Shown: piece by piece, positions 1-12,210 of the stretch
How the letters are laid out: the number at the start of each line of letters is the position of its first letter
Position numbering within the stretch: the stretch's first letter is position 1
DNA from: Nomia melanderi
Lineage: Eukaryota; Arthropoda; Insecta; Hymenoptera; Halictidae
Direction of reading: 5' to 3'
Assembly (NCBI RefSeq): GCF_051020985.1
Contig: NC_135001.1
Location: forward strand, 10,657,896 to 10,721,895
Length of the DNA: 64,000 bases
Program-made: the position numbers and the translations under genes
The notes under the pieces: model-generated
Told to the model about the DNA's origin: nothing
The model's input: the letters and a program-made list of their open reading frames with translations, nothing else
The model's database searches: none

Positions 1-570
1 TCGAGTGTATGCGTATTCTAGACTGCACGCTTTACAGTTAGATACGTGTGTAGTTACATAAATCAGTATATAAATAAGAGAATATGTAAATAACGCTACT
101 GGAGAATCAAAACCTCTATTCGTTATACGAAGATTAATTCAGTTTTCAAAGCAAAAAGCGTTTAAATAATACGTTACAAGTTTTTGAAAACTGTTTATCC
201 TACATTTTCTTTGTTCTGAATGGTATATCGCACAAAAAAAAGATGAAGTAACTTATGACAGCACAGTACAAACGTAACTATACAAATAATTGTACAATGA
301 ATAAGTAACCAAAGTAGGGTAAACCTAGTGGAGTAACTGATAATGAAACTTAGAAATCGTCATGACTCAAGCCATAAACGAAATTTAAAAAATGGGTAGA
401 ATAAATATTTCCCTGTTTCCATTCAAACGCGTTCATACACCACATCTCGTTTCGTCTTGAAAGACAGCGGATCGTAAATCTCGAATAGGCGGTCGACCGA
501 TTACCATAGACAAGCTTCGCCTTGATTATAAACATAATTAAAAACAACGACGGTACACCGTCCTTCTTTT
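1..570. other. AT-rich flank, no gene seen
   Basis: AT-rich DNA with a 65-codon minus-strand frame (350-547) that matches nothing I recognise and is within chance length. A small inverted repeat, GACGGT-AC-ACCGTC, sits at 549-562 at the edge of the next GC-rich island. Confidence 0.5.
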
Positions 571-571
571 A

Positions 572-860
572 ACATATGCAACCGGCGCGATGCTGGTGGT
601 CCTGCCGCAGGACGTTGCGACCCAGGAAGCTTCGATCGTGTCTCAGCAGCGTTGCTATCGATCCCCATCGATCCCAAGCATCGATACGGCTACCGTTCGT
701 CCCGACCCTCTGCCTCCGCCCGCGCGGCAGGCAGCATCGTCGCGCGCGCGACAAGAAAATGGAAAAATCGAGACGGAAACTGGTCCGCGGTGAACCGCTT
801 TTTCACGGAAGCGGCCAGGATTGCAGATAAGGAGCGACGCTGCCCTAGGACATGGGACTA
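572..860. promoter_or_regulatory. GC-rich island 1
   Basis: An abrupt rise in G+C and CpG within AT-rich DNA. Several short frames overlap on both strands, as expected for CpG-rich noncoding DNA, and none has a recognisable domain. Read as a possible regulatory element. Confidence 0.3.
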
Positions 861-1499
861 GGTGACCACACTTGTTACATTCTGTAAATTCTCCGGAGAT
901 TGTACTATCACGATCGAATTCACAGTGCTCGAACGAAATTGTTGAACTTTCATAAATAATCGTGTTTTCCTGGAATTTGAGATTTATTAAGGATTTTAAC
1001 CTGTTTCAGTGGTGAACCGAGGATGAACTGAGGACTTTGCGTCTTCTTTAGATTTATTGGAGGAAAATATATTTATTACGAACAAAAAATCGGAGCAAGT
1101 GGAAGAATGATGTTTTTATTAAAGGTACTATTCTGATATCTATTAGTAATTAGTATTGTTCTTCCTATTGAGAAACAAGTAAAAATTTTGTATACGATTG
1201 AACATAGAAATAATATTTCCAACTAAGTGTCATATTTTGTTTATATATTAAATTTATAATGCCAATTAACAAGTGCAAAATAAAAATTTAATTGTCAAGT
1301 GGAAAATGCTCCAAGTGACTTGAAACAACAATTTTCTATCTGGAATTAATCAATTTTAATACTTCCGAATAATTTCGTAAGAAATTTTTTTATACCGCAA
1401 ACCATTGATAAATTGTTGTCAATAATAACATACATGGTAAAAGCGGATAGCATTCGATTGACAGCAAAATTGCCATCTGAAAAATACCAGTAAGATGAC
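861..1499. other. AT-rich spacer
   Basis: No frame of note, no element ends and no simple repeat. Nothing recognised. Confidence 0.5.
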
Positions 1500-1870
1500 C
1501 TTTTCGCTGTTTCCGTTGCACTTTGTCACTGACCGGCTCCTTTCAACCGGTTTCTGAAAGCTCCCCGGCGCCGACTTTAACAGCAATTTAATCACACCGT
1601 CATCGAGGGTAGGCGGGAATCGTTTGTTTGGCCCCCTATTAGGCAATAATAACCGGGGTGCGGCGGCTCGTGCCCGCGAGATAATTTATTCCCGTTGGAG
1701 GCGCCCTGGGGCCCCGCCACGCCCAGAAGCACGTTCTGCAGCACCATCGGCTCGTGCCGGTGTTTCTTTATGACACTAGGGTTTCGAAACGAGCGCGTCA
1801 TAAACACACCCCCTTGTTGAAACAGATTTCGTCAAAAAAGTGGAGGAAACGCAGCGGCGATTGAATAATT
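1500..1870. promoter_or_regulatory. GC-rich island 2 with paired TTTATGAC / GTCATAAA sites
   Basis: GC-rich DNA in which TTTATGAC (about 1766) faces GTCATAAA (about 1797). TTTAT/ATAAA cores are typical of posterior Hox (Abd-B/Cdx type) binding, so an enhancer is plausible. No coding exon is seen. Confidence 0.3.
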
Positions 1871-2229
1871 GAGCCGTCTTTTGTCGAAACTACGATCCCG
1901 CAACAGGTATTGTTGTTATCGTACATAAACGGAGTTAACTTACCTGGGATCAGAGAAAATCACTTAAAAGAATACAATGTTTCGTCAATGTAGGGTATTT
2001 GAAAATTAAAAATTCAAATTTATTCGTACTTGATAACCAGTATTAATTGGGGTGACAATGGCTCAAGGCTATATTTGCCATTGCCATTGAGAAAACTTAT
2101 TACGAAATCCTTAGTTATTAATTAATAACGCGTTCAGTGGTCGATTTTGACTCCCACCATGGAATACCGCAACTTTCATTCAGCTATACTCAGTCTGCAG
2201 TGAACTAATGTATCCATCAAATTGATCCT

Positions 2230-2560
2230 AGTACTCCAATGTGCCCTAAAGAAGTCCTTTCACAGATATATACAAAACCGATCAATGACCAAAGATCTAA
2301 ATACCTATATCACCCTGAAGCTCATCCAAAATCTCACAATTCTCTCAAATACCGTCCACCGCCGAAAATTCAATCAGTCCAATCCCCGCAACCCCTGAAT
2401 CCCCAATCAAACCTCCAACTTCCAAAAAACCAAATGAAAAAAAAGCAATTCCCATCGTCGCATCCAACCCCAACAACCACCGTCGCTCAAAGTGTTAACC
2501 AGAATCCGTCGATCAACGTACTACCCCCACTCCCGCCAAAACACGGTTCCCGGGTCCATG
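2230..2560. other. G-poor, C/A-rich left flank of island 3
   Basis: The + strand is strongly depleted of G: hand count of 2341-2400 gives 24 C and 6 G. The depletion leaves a long Pro/Ser/Gln-biased open frame (2239-2739). I treat that frame as a product of composition, not as a gene. Confidence 0.6.
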
Positions 2561-3310
2561 ACAATAAAACACGATGCGCCCCCCATCAGAAACGTCTTCG
2601 TCACCGGTGTAGCTCTCCATCCACCGCGGGGTGGAAACGATCGGTGAAAAAAATCCGCTCGATGAGGACGCTGCTGGCTGGTGGGGCGGTCGACCGACGC
2701 TCGCTAGAGCTGGCTATAGCGCCCGTTGACGGTCGGTAAAGAAGGCGGGGTGACGGGGCGGGCGTGCGGGAGGGAGGGAAGAGCAGTCTTTGATTCGGCT
2801 GCGGCCGCGGTGCGCACCGGGACCCCAAGGCCGCCTCGAATCTGGACGCATAAACATGCCAGAATCGTGGGACGTCACTCCCCATAATAACAATAAGAAT
2901 CCGTCGATCCCGTTCCCAACGGCGGTGGGCCCGATGCCGCCGTCTCGCTCACGCTCGGCAGCCCTGGAGATCCCACGTGATTACGACCGCAAGGAGCGTC
3001 TTCACAAATCACTCGAAGCGCTCCGAGCGCTCCTTCCGTTCGGTGGCCACCCTCCCTCTCCCCCTGCTCAAGTTCCTCTCCTCCACCCCTTCGTTGCCGT
3101 CCCTGGCTCCACGGGAGAAGATATTCCTTTCCGACTCTGCGGTCCCCGCCACCCCGCTGTCCGCCGCCCACCCTCCCCACCCTGCCCCGAAGACCCACCG
3201 ACCGATGTCGCAAGCTATTCCATTTGCGGTGCGCTCCTGCGCAACTTGCCAATAAGTTACGTCCAGTAGCCTCGTTTCGCTTATCGGAGAACACTTAACC
3301 GCGACGCTGA
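2561..3310. promoter_or_regulatory. GC-rich island 3
   Basis: One of the longest CpG-rich blocks left of the gene. Open frames of 92-159 codons exist on both strands at once, which is typical of stop-poor GC-rich noncoding DNA. Composition flips across it, from C/A-rich on the left to G/T-rich on the right. Confidence 0.35.
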
Positions 3311-3720
3311 GGAATGCGTGGGACGCGGATTGATGGGGGGCGGGCGGTGAACGAGGTAGAGGTTAGCAAGGGGGTGGTGTTGGTGCATGGGTGGGGGTCA
3401 GAAGGGACGAGGCGCGGAATGTCAGGGTTTTTCGGTTTGACGTGTGTTGACGAGAGTGTCGACAGCCCGTAACCTTAGTCCTGAGTCGCGCACCCGCGGA
3501 TTGGATTTGCGCTGAGGCAGGACACCGTGGTGACGTGAGCGGTTGGAGTTTTCTGGGAAGTTGACTCTCAGAGTCGGTTATGTCGGAGGAATTGGGGGCT
3601 GGAATGAGTTTTCGGTGTATTAAGTGGAGACATTAGGTGATGAAGATTTTTTGAGGGAGAATAGTTGTTGTAGATGTATACCAGGGAAATGAGGAAGATG
3701 TTGACTGATGTGCTGATTGG
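3311..3720. other. G/T-rich right flank of island 3
   Basis: The + strand is extremely G-rich and C-poor: 3361-3420 has 32 G and 6 C, and 3601-3660 has 21 G and 2 C. Runs of GGGGG could form G-quadruplexes or R-loops if transcribed rightward. No gene seen. Confidence 0.6.
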
Positions 3721-4289
3721 GCATTTTAACCGCTTATTTTGCAATTTACACGTTCTTAAGTTTTTCGTTGTTACTTCTGAATGAACAAAAGTCCCAGATA
3801 TTAATTATTTCAATACGGGAAATTACACGTTTTCATATAGGTAATGTCATAGTAAAATCCTCCAAACCTAATACATTGATTGCACACGCTTGCGTTTCAG
3901 AAACCTGCTGCACGAGCACTTCTTCAAATTAGAAACTTTATCTTCTTAATGCACGATTCGTTTCGTTTACAATAATATTCTTGTTAGTTACCCGACAGAC
4001 GCAGAGTCGACGCAAGCTAGCTAAACAATCATACGAAATCACCCATGATCCAATTACAACTTCCCCATTATTTATTAAATTCGAAATACCATCTAGCAAT
4101 TCACTGCCTCCACCACAATCGATTTAAAACCAACGATTCTAATCAAACTAAAAACAAACTACAGCAAACTATACCAATCTACTTCATACTTACTAAAGTA
4201 GGTTCCAACCCAGGCAACGTCCAACTTGACCCGCCTAGCCTCAACATCCCGCGACGTACTCGCGCAACAAAGCCATCGAAATAAATAAA

Positions 4290-4815
4290 TAAACGCGATA
4301 CGAACGTTTCATCGTTCACGGTAAATATTCACGCGCGTAGCCGCTTTTAATCTTCAGCGACGAGACGCAAAGAAAGCAAGAGGCCTGTCCCCCGACTCCC
4401 GCCGCCTAATAAAACATTCACTCACTTTATCCACTTAAAAAAGTCGGCTCGAAGGAAACAGAGGGATGAGACACTCGATTATAGCCGATCGCTTTGCCCA
4501 CGACGCTGGGACACGTTCGAAGATAATATTGGGGGTACCATCTCCCTCGGGACGACTGGCGGGAGAGAGATGGAGCGAGAGGGGGGGACCGGCGGGGCGG
4601 GAGGGGGGAGGAGAGGACGGAGATCGCCCCCGCATAACACAGCGGCTGCATTCGACGTCGCGCCGCCGCGGAGCCAATTAAATAAATATTCGTTGACATC
4701 ACGACCGCGTCGCTTCTACAAACTGGCCCTCTGCGTTCGTCCAAAAGGAGCTGCTCCATACCCCTACGCCCCGCGCTCCATGCTCTCTCCCTCTACACAC
4801 ACCCTGTTTTGTTCC
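4290..4815. promoter_or_regulatory. GC-rich island 4
   Basis: CpG-rich block with overlapping frames on both strands and no recognisable product. The flanks follow the same skew: 4081-4140 has 19 C and 5 G, while 4921-4980 has 20 G and 7 C. AATTAAATAAATA near 4676 is a homeodomain/Fox-like AT core embedded in GC-rich sequence. Confidence 0.35.
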
Positions 4816-5600
4816 GGTTAGGTGATTCCGTGAAAAAGATACAGTTTACGGTTGCTTTGTGCTCGTCAAAGATTTTTCAATAGGTTGTCGATGGTTTTGG
4901 AATATTTCTTGTGGGACGTTCGGAGAGAGGATGCTGAAGGTATTTTGAAGTTGTATCGTCGATCGAAGACGTTCGATTTGTTGAAATGGTACATGGTAGT
5001 TTGAAGAAATGGAAAAAGTCAAATATAACGCGAGATGGTTATTTGTAATTGTTGTTTTGCTTCAATTCCATCCGATTCGGTTGAATTCGTATTAACTCTT
5101 TGACTTGCAATGTTAACTCTAGGTCAAGTTGAGAGTTTAACTTGTGAATATTAATATTGTTCCTCTAAGAGCTTTTTATATATTGGTTCTTTAAGAATTA
5201 ACTCATTCGAAACCAGAATTTTTGAAAAAGTGATCTTCAAGAGCCTAGATTCGAAATCATCACATTCACCAAGACACTACTATTGATCTTGATTTTAGGT
5301 TACTCTGTTTAGAGTCCCAACCCAAAACCAATACAAGTTTTAATCTTCACACTCCCCTAATTTTTACTATTAACTAATAAAGTAAGCTATCTTTCACTAC
5401 CAACTGGTCAAAATTCACAATTATTACTCACACGTGTGATTTGACTGTTTAGCTGGGAACTCCTTTACATACCCGGCGCGTAATTCATCCCACATTGATC
5501 AAGAAAGGAACTTTAATCCTTTAGGGAAGAATATCATCACTTGGTAAGATCAAACTGTTACATTTAGTATACAACATTGCGAATAAATATAATTTACCTT
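4816..5600. other. AT-rich spacer with TTAACTCT inverted repeats
   Basis: Contains TTAACTCTTTGACTTGC near 5094 and a facing TTAACTCT...AGAGTTTAA pair to about 5146, resembling decayed ends of a TTAA-type MITE. No gene seen. Confidence 0.3.
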
Positions 5601-6260
5601 AACGCAGCACTCGACAATGCAGCTTCATCTGCCAAAGGTTCCGAATGTTTCAGAGAGTCCTCGTTCGCAAAGGGTTAATCGACGCAGCTGCGAAGGAAAT
5701 CATAAGTCACAGGGTGTTAAAAGCCACCCCGAGCTCCAGTTCCCGGACACGGCGCGACTGCAGCGGTTCGCAGGAAAAATGTGCCCGAAAGTATCCGTAG
5801 GCGTACGTGTACGCTGTCCGGAGAGTCCTCTATGACACCCTGTCCTTTCCCGAAGGTGTCGGTAGATGTTCCCGGGACCTGGTCGGCGGGGACAAGCGAG
5901 ATATATCGTCCGGCCGGCTGTTAATAAGACGAGACAATGCCGGGGCCCCGGTGTATGCGTGTGCTTGGTCCTGGTCTCACGAGAGAGAGGCCACGGGCGT
6001 TCATATGTTTATTAGCCGGACCCCGCATAAATAACGCGGCTATAAGAACGAGAGAAGAAAGGGTGAAAGGCGGGGCCCGGGACGAAGGCCCCGGAGAGAT
6101 CGGCCGAGTAAATTGTCACACGCTCTCTCCGTTCTGAGGGAACAAGGAATTGGGGTGGTGGGCCCGGTGGGCCCCTGATCGGCCGGGAAGAAAGAGGAGC
6201 GGGTGGAGAAAGATCCTATTCCAAGCTGGACGGAGCCGCGGGTACGGCTAGTGATGAATT
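5601..6260. promoter_or_regulatory. GC-rich island 5
   Basis: CpG-rich block holding embedded AT-rich cores such as TGTTAATAAGACG (about 5919), TTTATTAGCC (about 6007) and CATAAATAA (about 6025). Islands of GC with homeodomain or Fox-type cores look like enhancers. There is no coding support. Confidence 0.35.
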
Positions 6261-7360
6261 CAAGACGCTTCGAATCACTTCGAACCAGATTCCAACAGTG
6301 GAACTACCGAGCACTCGAATCGACTTTTTACTATCCTCTTGTGTAAATTACTGGAGTGTATTTATTGAGATTTTGATTAACTCGTGCGTCGCTTCGCGTA
6401 TAAGTTAATCGATTTATTCAGTATTTTCTGAAATAATTGTTGATGTTCTTTTAATTATCTTGAAAGAGGAGATCCGGAATGGATAACTTTTTTACATTTC
6501 GTACTTTTAGTGTTAATGCCTCCTCTGGAGAATTGATTGTTTATTAAATGATGATTCTTAGAGAATCTTCGTTTATCCGATGTTATTGTTTTTTGTGTCA
6601 GTTTTATTATGCGATGTATAATCAAGGACGTGAAACTTGCACTGAATATTTTCTACTTGGAATCGAGTTGGATAGCATAATATGGAATTTCATGAAGGCT
6701 TCATTGACTTTTCATTCTATTTGCGTGCAAATGAAATTCTCAATTGAATGTACAAGTTAGCAGTTAATTATCGTTGAAAAGGGACTTGACAAATTTTTAT
6801 ATTCACAATTAGGTCTATTTGTAATATCTGTTATTTGAATGAAACCGGAGTGACAAAAAGTGTACTGTCTTATTGGAAGATTTTCTAATTTCTTTTTGTG
6901 TTCCGCAAATAGCATCATTGTAAATGATGGAAATGGAAATTAAACACTTGCATAAAGGTACACAGTCTATCTATGATTAATTCATTAAGTTCATACACAC
7001 GTACAACTTTTGTTCTTCGATCCTTATTACTCACAACGAAAAAATGTCAAGTCGATAAATATCTATAAAGAGTTCCAATGCAGGTAATTTACCACCAGCT
7101 TCACGGAACTCGTCAATTCGACGAATATTACATGTCATAAACATTATTCTCTAAACATGTATGCCTATTATATAAATAAGTATCCGAATTTTCTGTTTCC
7201 GAAGCTCCAGTTTCCAAGATCTATATGAGCGAACACTTATTTCTCTAGAAGCAATAAAATAATGTAATATTCCTGGGTGCAATAAATGTCCGTAAAACCA
7301 GTGTTAATTACGTTCAAGCAAATTGCTCGGAAAGTAACAGCAGAAAGGAATCGAATGCCC
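6261..7360. other. AT-rich spacer
   Basis: A 70-codon frame (6548-6760) is of chance length and matches nothing recognised. T/G excess on the left part gives way to C/A excess toward 6960-7200, before the next island. Confidence 0.5.
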
Positions 7361-7640
7361 ATCACTAGCAGCGGACTGTTCCTGGACAGGGGGCAGACGG
7401 GGCCCCAGACCCTCGATAGGGTGGGGAAAAAGGCGGGAGGGGAAGATGGACCGAGAACCGGGCCTACCTAATTTACCTCCCAGATAATGCGGCATAATTA
7501 AAGCAAAATGTAACGTCGCTGGCAATTAAAACAAATTTATGCGACCAAGATCCGCGATCGGCCGACCCGAGCTCCTTTCTGCCGGCCTTGGCCGCGTCCC
7601 TGCCTCCCGCCATCACTACCGCAAGCCTCGACAGACATTA
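7361..7640. promoter_or_regulatory. GC-rich island 6 with clustered AATTA cores
   Basis: Between 7485 and 7545 there are three homeodomain-type cores (ATAATTAAAG, GGCAATTAAAA, AATTTATGCG) inside an otherwise GC-rich block. This is the clearest enhancer-like arrangement in the left part of the window. Confidence 0.4.
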
Positions 7641-10600
7641 TTATAGTTATTGCAATGAACGGAACACGAGATTTTTCGAGACGATTGTCCGCAGGAAACA
7701 CTGAATCATACTTTTCGATGATAGTGGGAGGAACTATGTGTTAAACGGTAGACAAAGGAGAAATGTTTAGACAGAATCACGCTTGCGATGATTGTACAAC
7801 AGAAGTTCATCGAATTGCAAATTAATTTTTTAAGATACTAATAGTTGGTAATTATAAGATGTTAATTATGTAAATAGATTACGAAAGAAGTTTACATTAC
7901 ATGTAATCCATGTATACTTACATTTTAAATATTTCATTTTTAATTCTTGGAGCAAATAATTTGTTATATTTAATTTATACGTTAATTCGACGTTTTTCGG
8001 TTTATAGGTATACATGGTTTTTGAAAATGTTGAAATGTACCAATGAATCCTGACGAGGGAAGGTTGATAAATTCGAAATTGTTTTTGAAACAATAATAGT
8101 TGTAAGATAATTTGCTTCCTTATTAAATTCTCAGAAGCTACTATCAGCTACAAATAACTTTACTTTTATAGTTCTTTCAACTCTTCAACCAAATTGCCTG
8201 GAAGGTTACTACAATCGTAATTATCTGATTCCCGCCGAGAAGAACATGATTTTTCAATCGGGTCAGCATTATCGACTTCTGTTTCAATGCAGACGGGGAC
8301 TTCGAAGGTTTCCTTCGGTGAAAAAAGGTGACTCTTTTATTATTGATTTATCAATTTATAAATTGCCTCGAAGACTTTGTCTTTGTTGTTGAAACTATGT
8401 ATACTAATTCCGTAATGTTCTATGCTGTACGATTAATTTAAAGAACAATACGGACAATACTTCTAGTTTAGAAGAAAATAATACACAATCTGGATTTATA
8501 ATGCAATGGGGCATTTTAAACTAAAAAGTAGAATAACTCTTTTTGTGTATTTTTAGGGACTACAGAAAATGTGCTTTAAAGTTTTTAATTATATATCAGA
8601 ATTCGTTAAATATATGTATCGAGTCTAACTTTTTAAAACAGAAAATTCAACAATGTTAAAGGATGGCGGAGCACGTGAAGGCTTTTCGGAGCAACCATTA
8701 TATACAAAAAAAACTGTTGCACCCGAAAAAGGGCAAAGAAGAAAGGAACGAAAGATGGAAGGAAGAAGAAACTTCGTAAGAAGCAGTCAAACGTCGCATT
8801 TTCATTTCAGTTTGTCATTCCATCACGACGATCCGGTTTCTGTCGATCCTTTTCTAATGCTAGAGGCCCGCCACGTTTAATTGGTCCCCGATAAGAGACG
8901 TTTGTAACGTTTCTTGAATTTTACCTTTTATGTTATCTACATTTTTTAATACAATTTCGTACCTAACCAGACGATAATTTTTTAAATAAAATATAATTAA
9001 TAAATCTGACACGCGCACGTAACAGAAAATTGAAATTATTTTGGGTGGGTTCGACGGTTACTGATTTTTAATAAAAAATTCATAGAAGTCGAAGTTTTAT
9101 CCTGAATTTATTATAAATTGTATAGAATACTTTTACTAATATCAAAATTTCGTTGTACATTATAAATAAAATTGTTAATCAAATGATCCTTAGAGTTTCG
9201 CATTAAATTATAGAAATAGTCAATTTCAGATTAAAAAATGTTAAAGTCAATACAATTATATTGTTCAGGAAAACAAACAGAATTAAATAAAACATTCCGT
9301 TCCTTCTGCAAAATAGGTTAAAACATTGTCATCCGTTAAACTTGATAATTACAACTTCGAAAAGAAAATGCTAAACAGTTCACAGAGCATTTTTGACTTC
9401 GTAGGAAGAAAATGAAATGGAATATCAATTCCATTTGTTTTCAATTGCTACAAAGGTCTCCGTGAAACCAGAAATCGCATGATTTCGCAGTACTCGGTTG
9501 ACAGAACAGCAAAAGGAAAGGCAGGTATTCTCGCAACGACCTTCATGGACAAGAAACCGAAGTGCGCGAGAAAGGACGAAGAAAGAGGCAAAGAAAAACA
9601 GCAGAAGATCTTGAAGCTCCGTAAGAAAGCGATCTGACGTAGCCCGCTGTCCGAAAGACATGGCAACGATTTACGAATTTATTTTGCGGTTACCATTTTA
9701 GGTTCAAAATAACGCACATAAAAAGATCCAAAATTCAAAAGGAGAAAGCTCCCCCGGCCTCCAGTAAATAACATTAACTAACTATTCCGAAAAATAATCC
9801 TTCAACATAAATGTCCAAAATAGAATTCAGGAACATTCGATTACTTTTTACAGTTACACTGTGCATGTCCACGCATTTGTAGCGCATTGACCTTAACAAT
9901 AAAACAAAGTCAATAGTACACTTGTTACAATAAAATTTCTTGGGATTTATGTTCTGCTTTGGATATCTTAAAATTTTTCATTGAAAGAGCTATTTTTTTT
10001 AATATTAACCATTGAATATGTTTTTATTTCTTAAACAAAATATACTTTCCACCTATGTTTCGTCACAAAATTCTTAATTTCATATTTCTTTTAATTTATC
10101 CTTCCTTCCATTGAAAATAGAAATTATTTTCGTTAGAATTGTTGTATAGGGTAATCAAAATGGTACTTAAGGAAATTCGAATAACCTTCAAAATCTCTGG
10201 ACTGTAATTTAAAAAGTCTTCATCATCGTATCAACTCGTTCAAATAGAGCATTCGTTCTTTTATGAATATCTTGACATTATTAAAAAAAAGATTAAGATG
10301 ACTCACCCTGAATAGTTGGGAAGCCACGGTTGTTTTATGGTCTGTCAAATTTCTGTATAAGAACGGTCGAATCGTTTCGATCTTTACGGTACCGAAAATA
10401 AGGTCCCTCGTACAAGGAATTCTTTGCTTTATGACCGTATTTGTTGGATGTGCAGGCTTTGATACCGTCAGAATGCGAGATGTCCACGCGATCAAACAGT
10501 GTATCCACCTTTACACCTGTATTCGTATATATGGAGGTTACGGTCCAACGTATATGGGGAGACCGGTGGAACCAGCCCGGTCGTGCTTGTCATATCCCAG

Positions 10601-11340
10601 CAAAACAGCAACTGTAGTAATGGGACTAGTCCCATGGCACAGCTATTAATATTGATACCTATCAATCCTCCTCTATCGCGTCGAAGAAATAAATAGATTT
10701 ATTGGTTTTCTTCTATTAATTACAAAAGCAACGGGGAGGAACAGTGCAAGGTGAAGTAACTTTAAACTACGTAATGATATTACTACACCATGAAACTTGA
10801 TACAAATTTACGTCTTTGTGAAATTCAAAGAAATTTAAGTCACTTAATGTTTCGTTCTCTACGTTGTCGGTTTTAGTGCGAATTAAATTTGATTGATACC
10901 TGTGTATTATAAAGTTTAACAAATTATTGTACGCCATACAATCCGATAAAGTCTTTTAATTTTCTATATAAAATAAGTACCTACGGGTTTATATAAATTT
11001 TCAAATCCTTTCAGAACTTGTGCATTTTATTAATATTCTTCGAAATCAATCCTAAACAACGAGAAACTAAGCCTTCCACGCAGTGAATGTTTAAAGCATT
11101 CAAAATCTGAAGCAAAGGAAGCTAAAGTAAGTACTTAGATATCCATATATCTATCTATCTAATACTAGAATAAAAGAAAACTATGCGTTGATTTCCGGTT
11201 ACATAAATAAACATAAAGGCAGAAAATAAAAATAAACAGAAAGAGATGATAGCACAAGGGGTTAAATAATTTCTTTGCAACCTTTCTATTCTAAATACGA
11301 AACCAACCTCACTAATATCACGACATTCGTCCTCAGAGAG
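7641..11340. other. Mostly AT-rich spacer; no gene seen
   Basis: Short frames only. Features inside it are a GC-richer patch with a Lys/Arg-rich frame (8653-8880), a compact patch with CACGTTTAATTGG at about 8872-8884, a 16-base perfect palindrome at 10620-10635, TATC repeats near 11146-11160 and a TTAACCCC-type element end at 11251-11265. Confidence 0.5.
10620..10635. repeat. Perfect 16-base palindrome ATGGGACTAGTCCCAT
   Basis: The sequence equals its own reverse complement over all 16 bases. It sits in a moderately GC-rich patch (10540-10650). It could be a dimeric transcription-factor site; no family is recognised. Confidence 0.9.
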
Positions 11341-12210
11341 GTAATATCCGACATTGGTCGCTCGACGGTCTTCTTACCGGAGCGGGGGTAAACAGCCCGC
11401 TATTTTCTCGATACCAAAAAGAAATCCGGCGACCCGCCAATAAATCCGCTCCGCGGTGCCTCGATCCTCTAACGATCCAGATCGGTAACTGCACGATCTT
11501 ATTAGCGACGCAAGCCCCATGACAAAAAGAGGGGCTCGCTAAAGAAGCCGGTCGCGTTGAGCGAAATTCATGCGCGACGCTGAAAGGAAGAAGAAAAGAA
11601 AAGGGGGCCGCCGCGCCGCGCGCTCGCTCGCTGAAATATCCGTAGATAAATTGACGTCAAATCGGATTTTATTGCGGGGAGAGAGCGGGACGGCGTCCGG
11701 ACGCGAAGAAAGGTGATAGAAAACAGGTCCGGTCTCGCCTCGAGCGAGCCACAACTATTTTGTGTTTTTTATCGGGTCTCCGACGCGCCGCTATCGCTGC
11801 GCCATCTGCCTGACAAACCCGCGCCATCCTCATGAATACGTCATATCTATTCTTTTGCCAAACCCGGGGACCATAAACCCGGACCTCGCCTTCTCCCGAT
11901 TCTCCCCTCTCGCTCGATCCAAAAGCGCCACGAACGTTTTCTACCAATTCGGAATTCGGGGGCCCCGGCCGTGAGACTTCGACCTGCTGTAACCCCATCG
12001 GCGTCGCGATCTCGCGTCGCCTCAGCTACCGGGTCCGATTGTGCACCGGCCGAAAACCGAACCCCGCTGGAACCGGGATAATTTATTCCAGTTTCGGGCA
12101 TTTTGCTTTTGTCTACGGCTCGATGTCTCATATCGCTGCAGTTTGTTCGTCTTCGTTTTTGCTCCGTTGCGTTTCGCCGATCGAGCAGCGTTATTGTTTC
12201 ATCTTTTCAT
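11341..12210. promoter_or_regulatory. GC-rich island 7
   Basis: Long CpG-rich block with frames up to 109 codons on both strands and no recognisable protein. Embedded AT cores include GGATAATTTATTCC near 12078. The skew flips from A/C-rich (11041-11300) to T/G-rich (12220-12460). Confidence 0.35.

Noticed and set aside
2239..2739. 166-codon Pro/Ser-rich open frame
   Set aside because: It lies in a strongly G-poor stretch where stops are rare, has no domain, and crosses into a CpG island; composition explains it.
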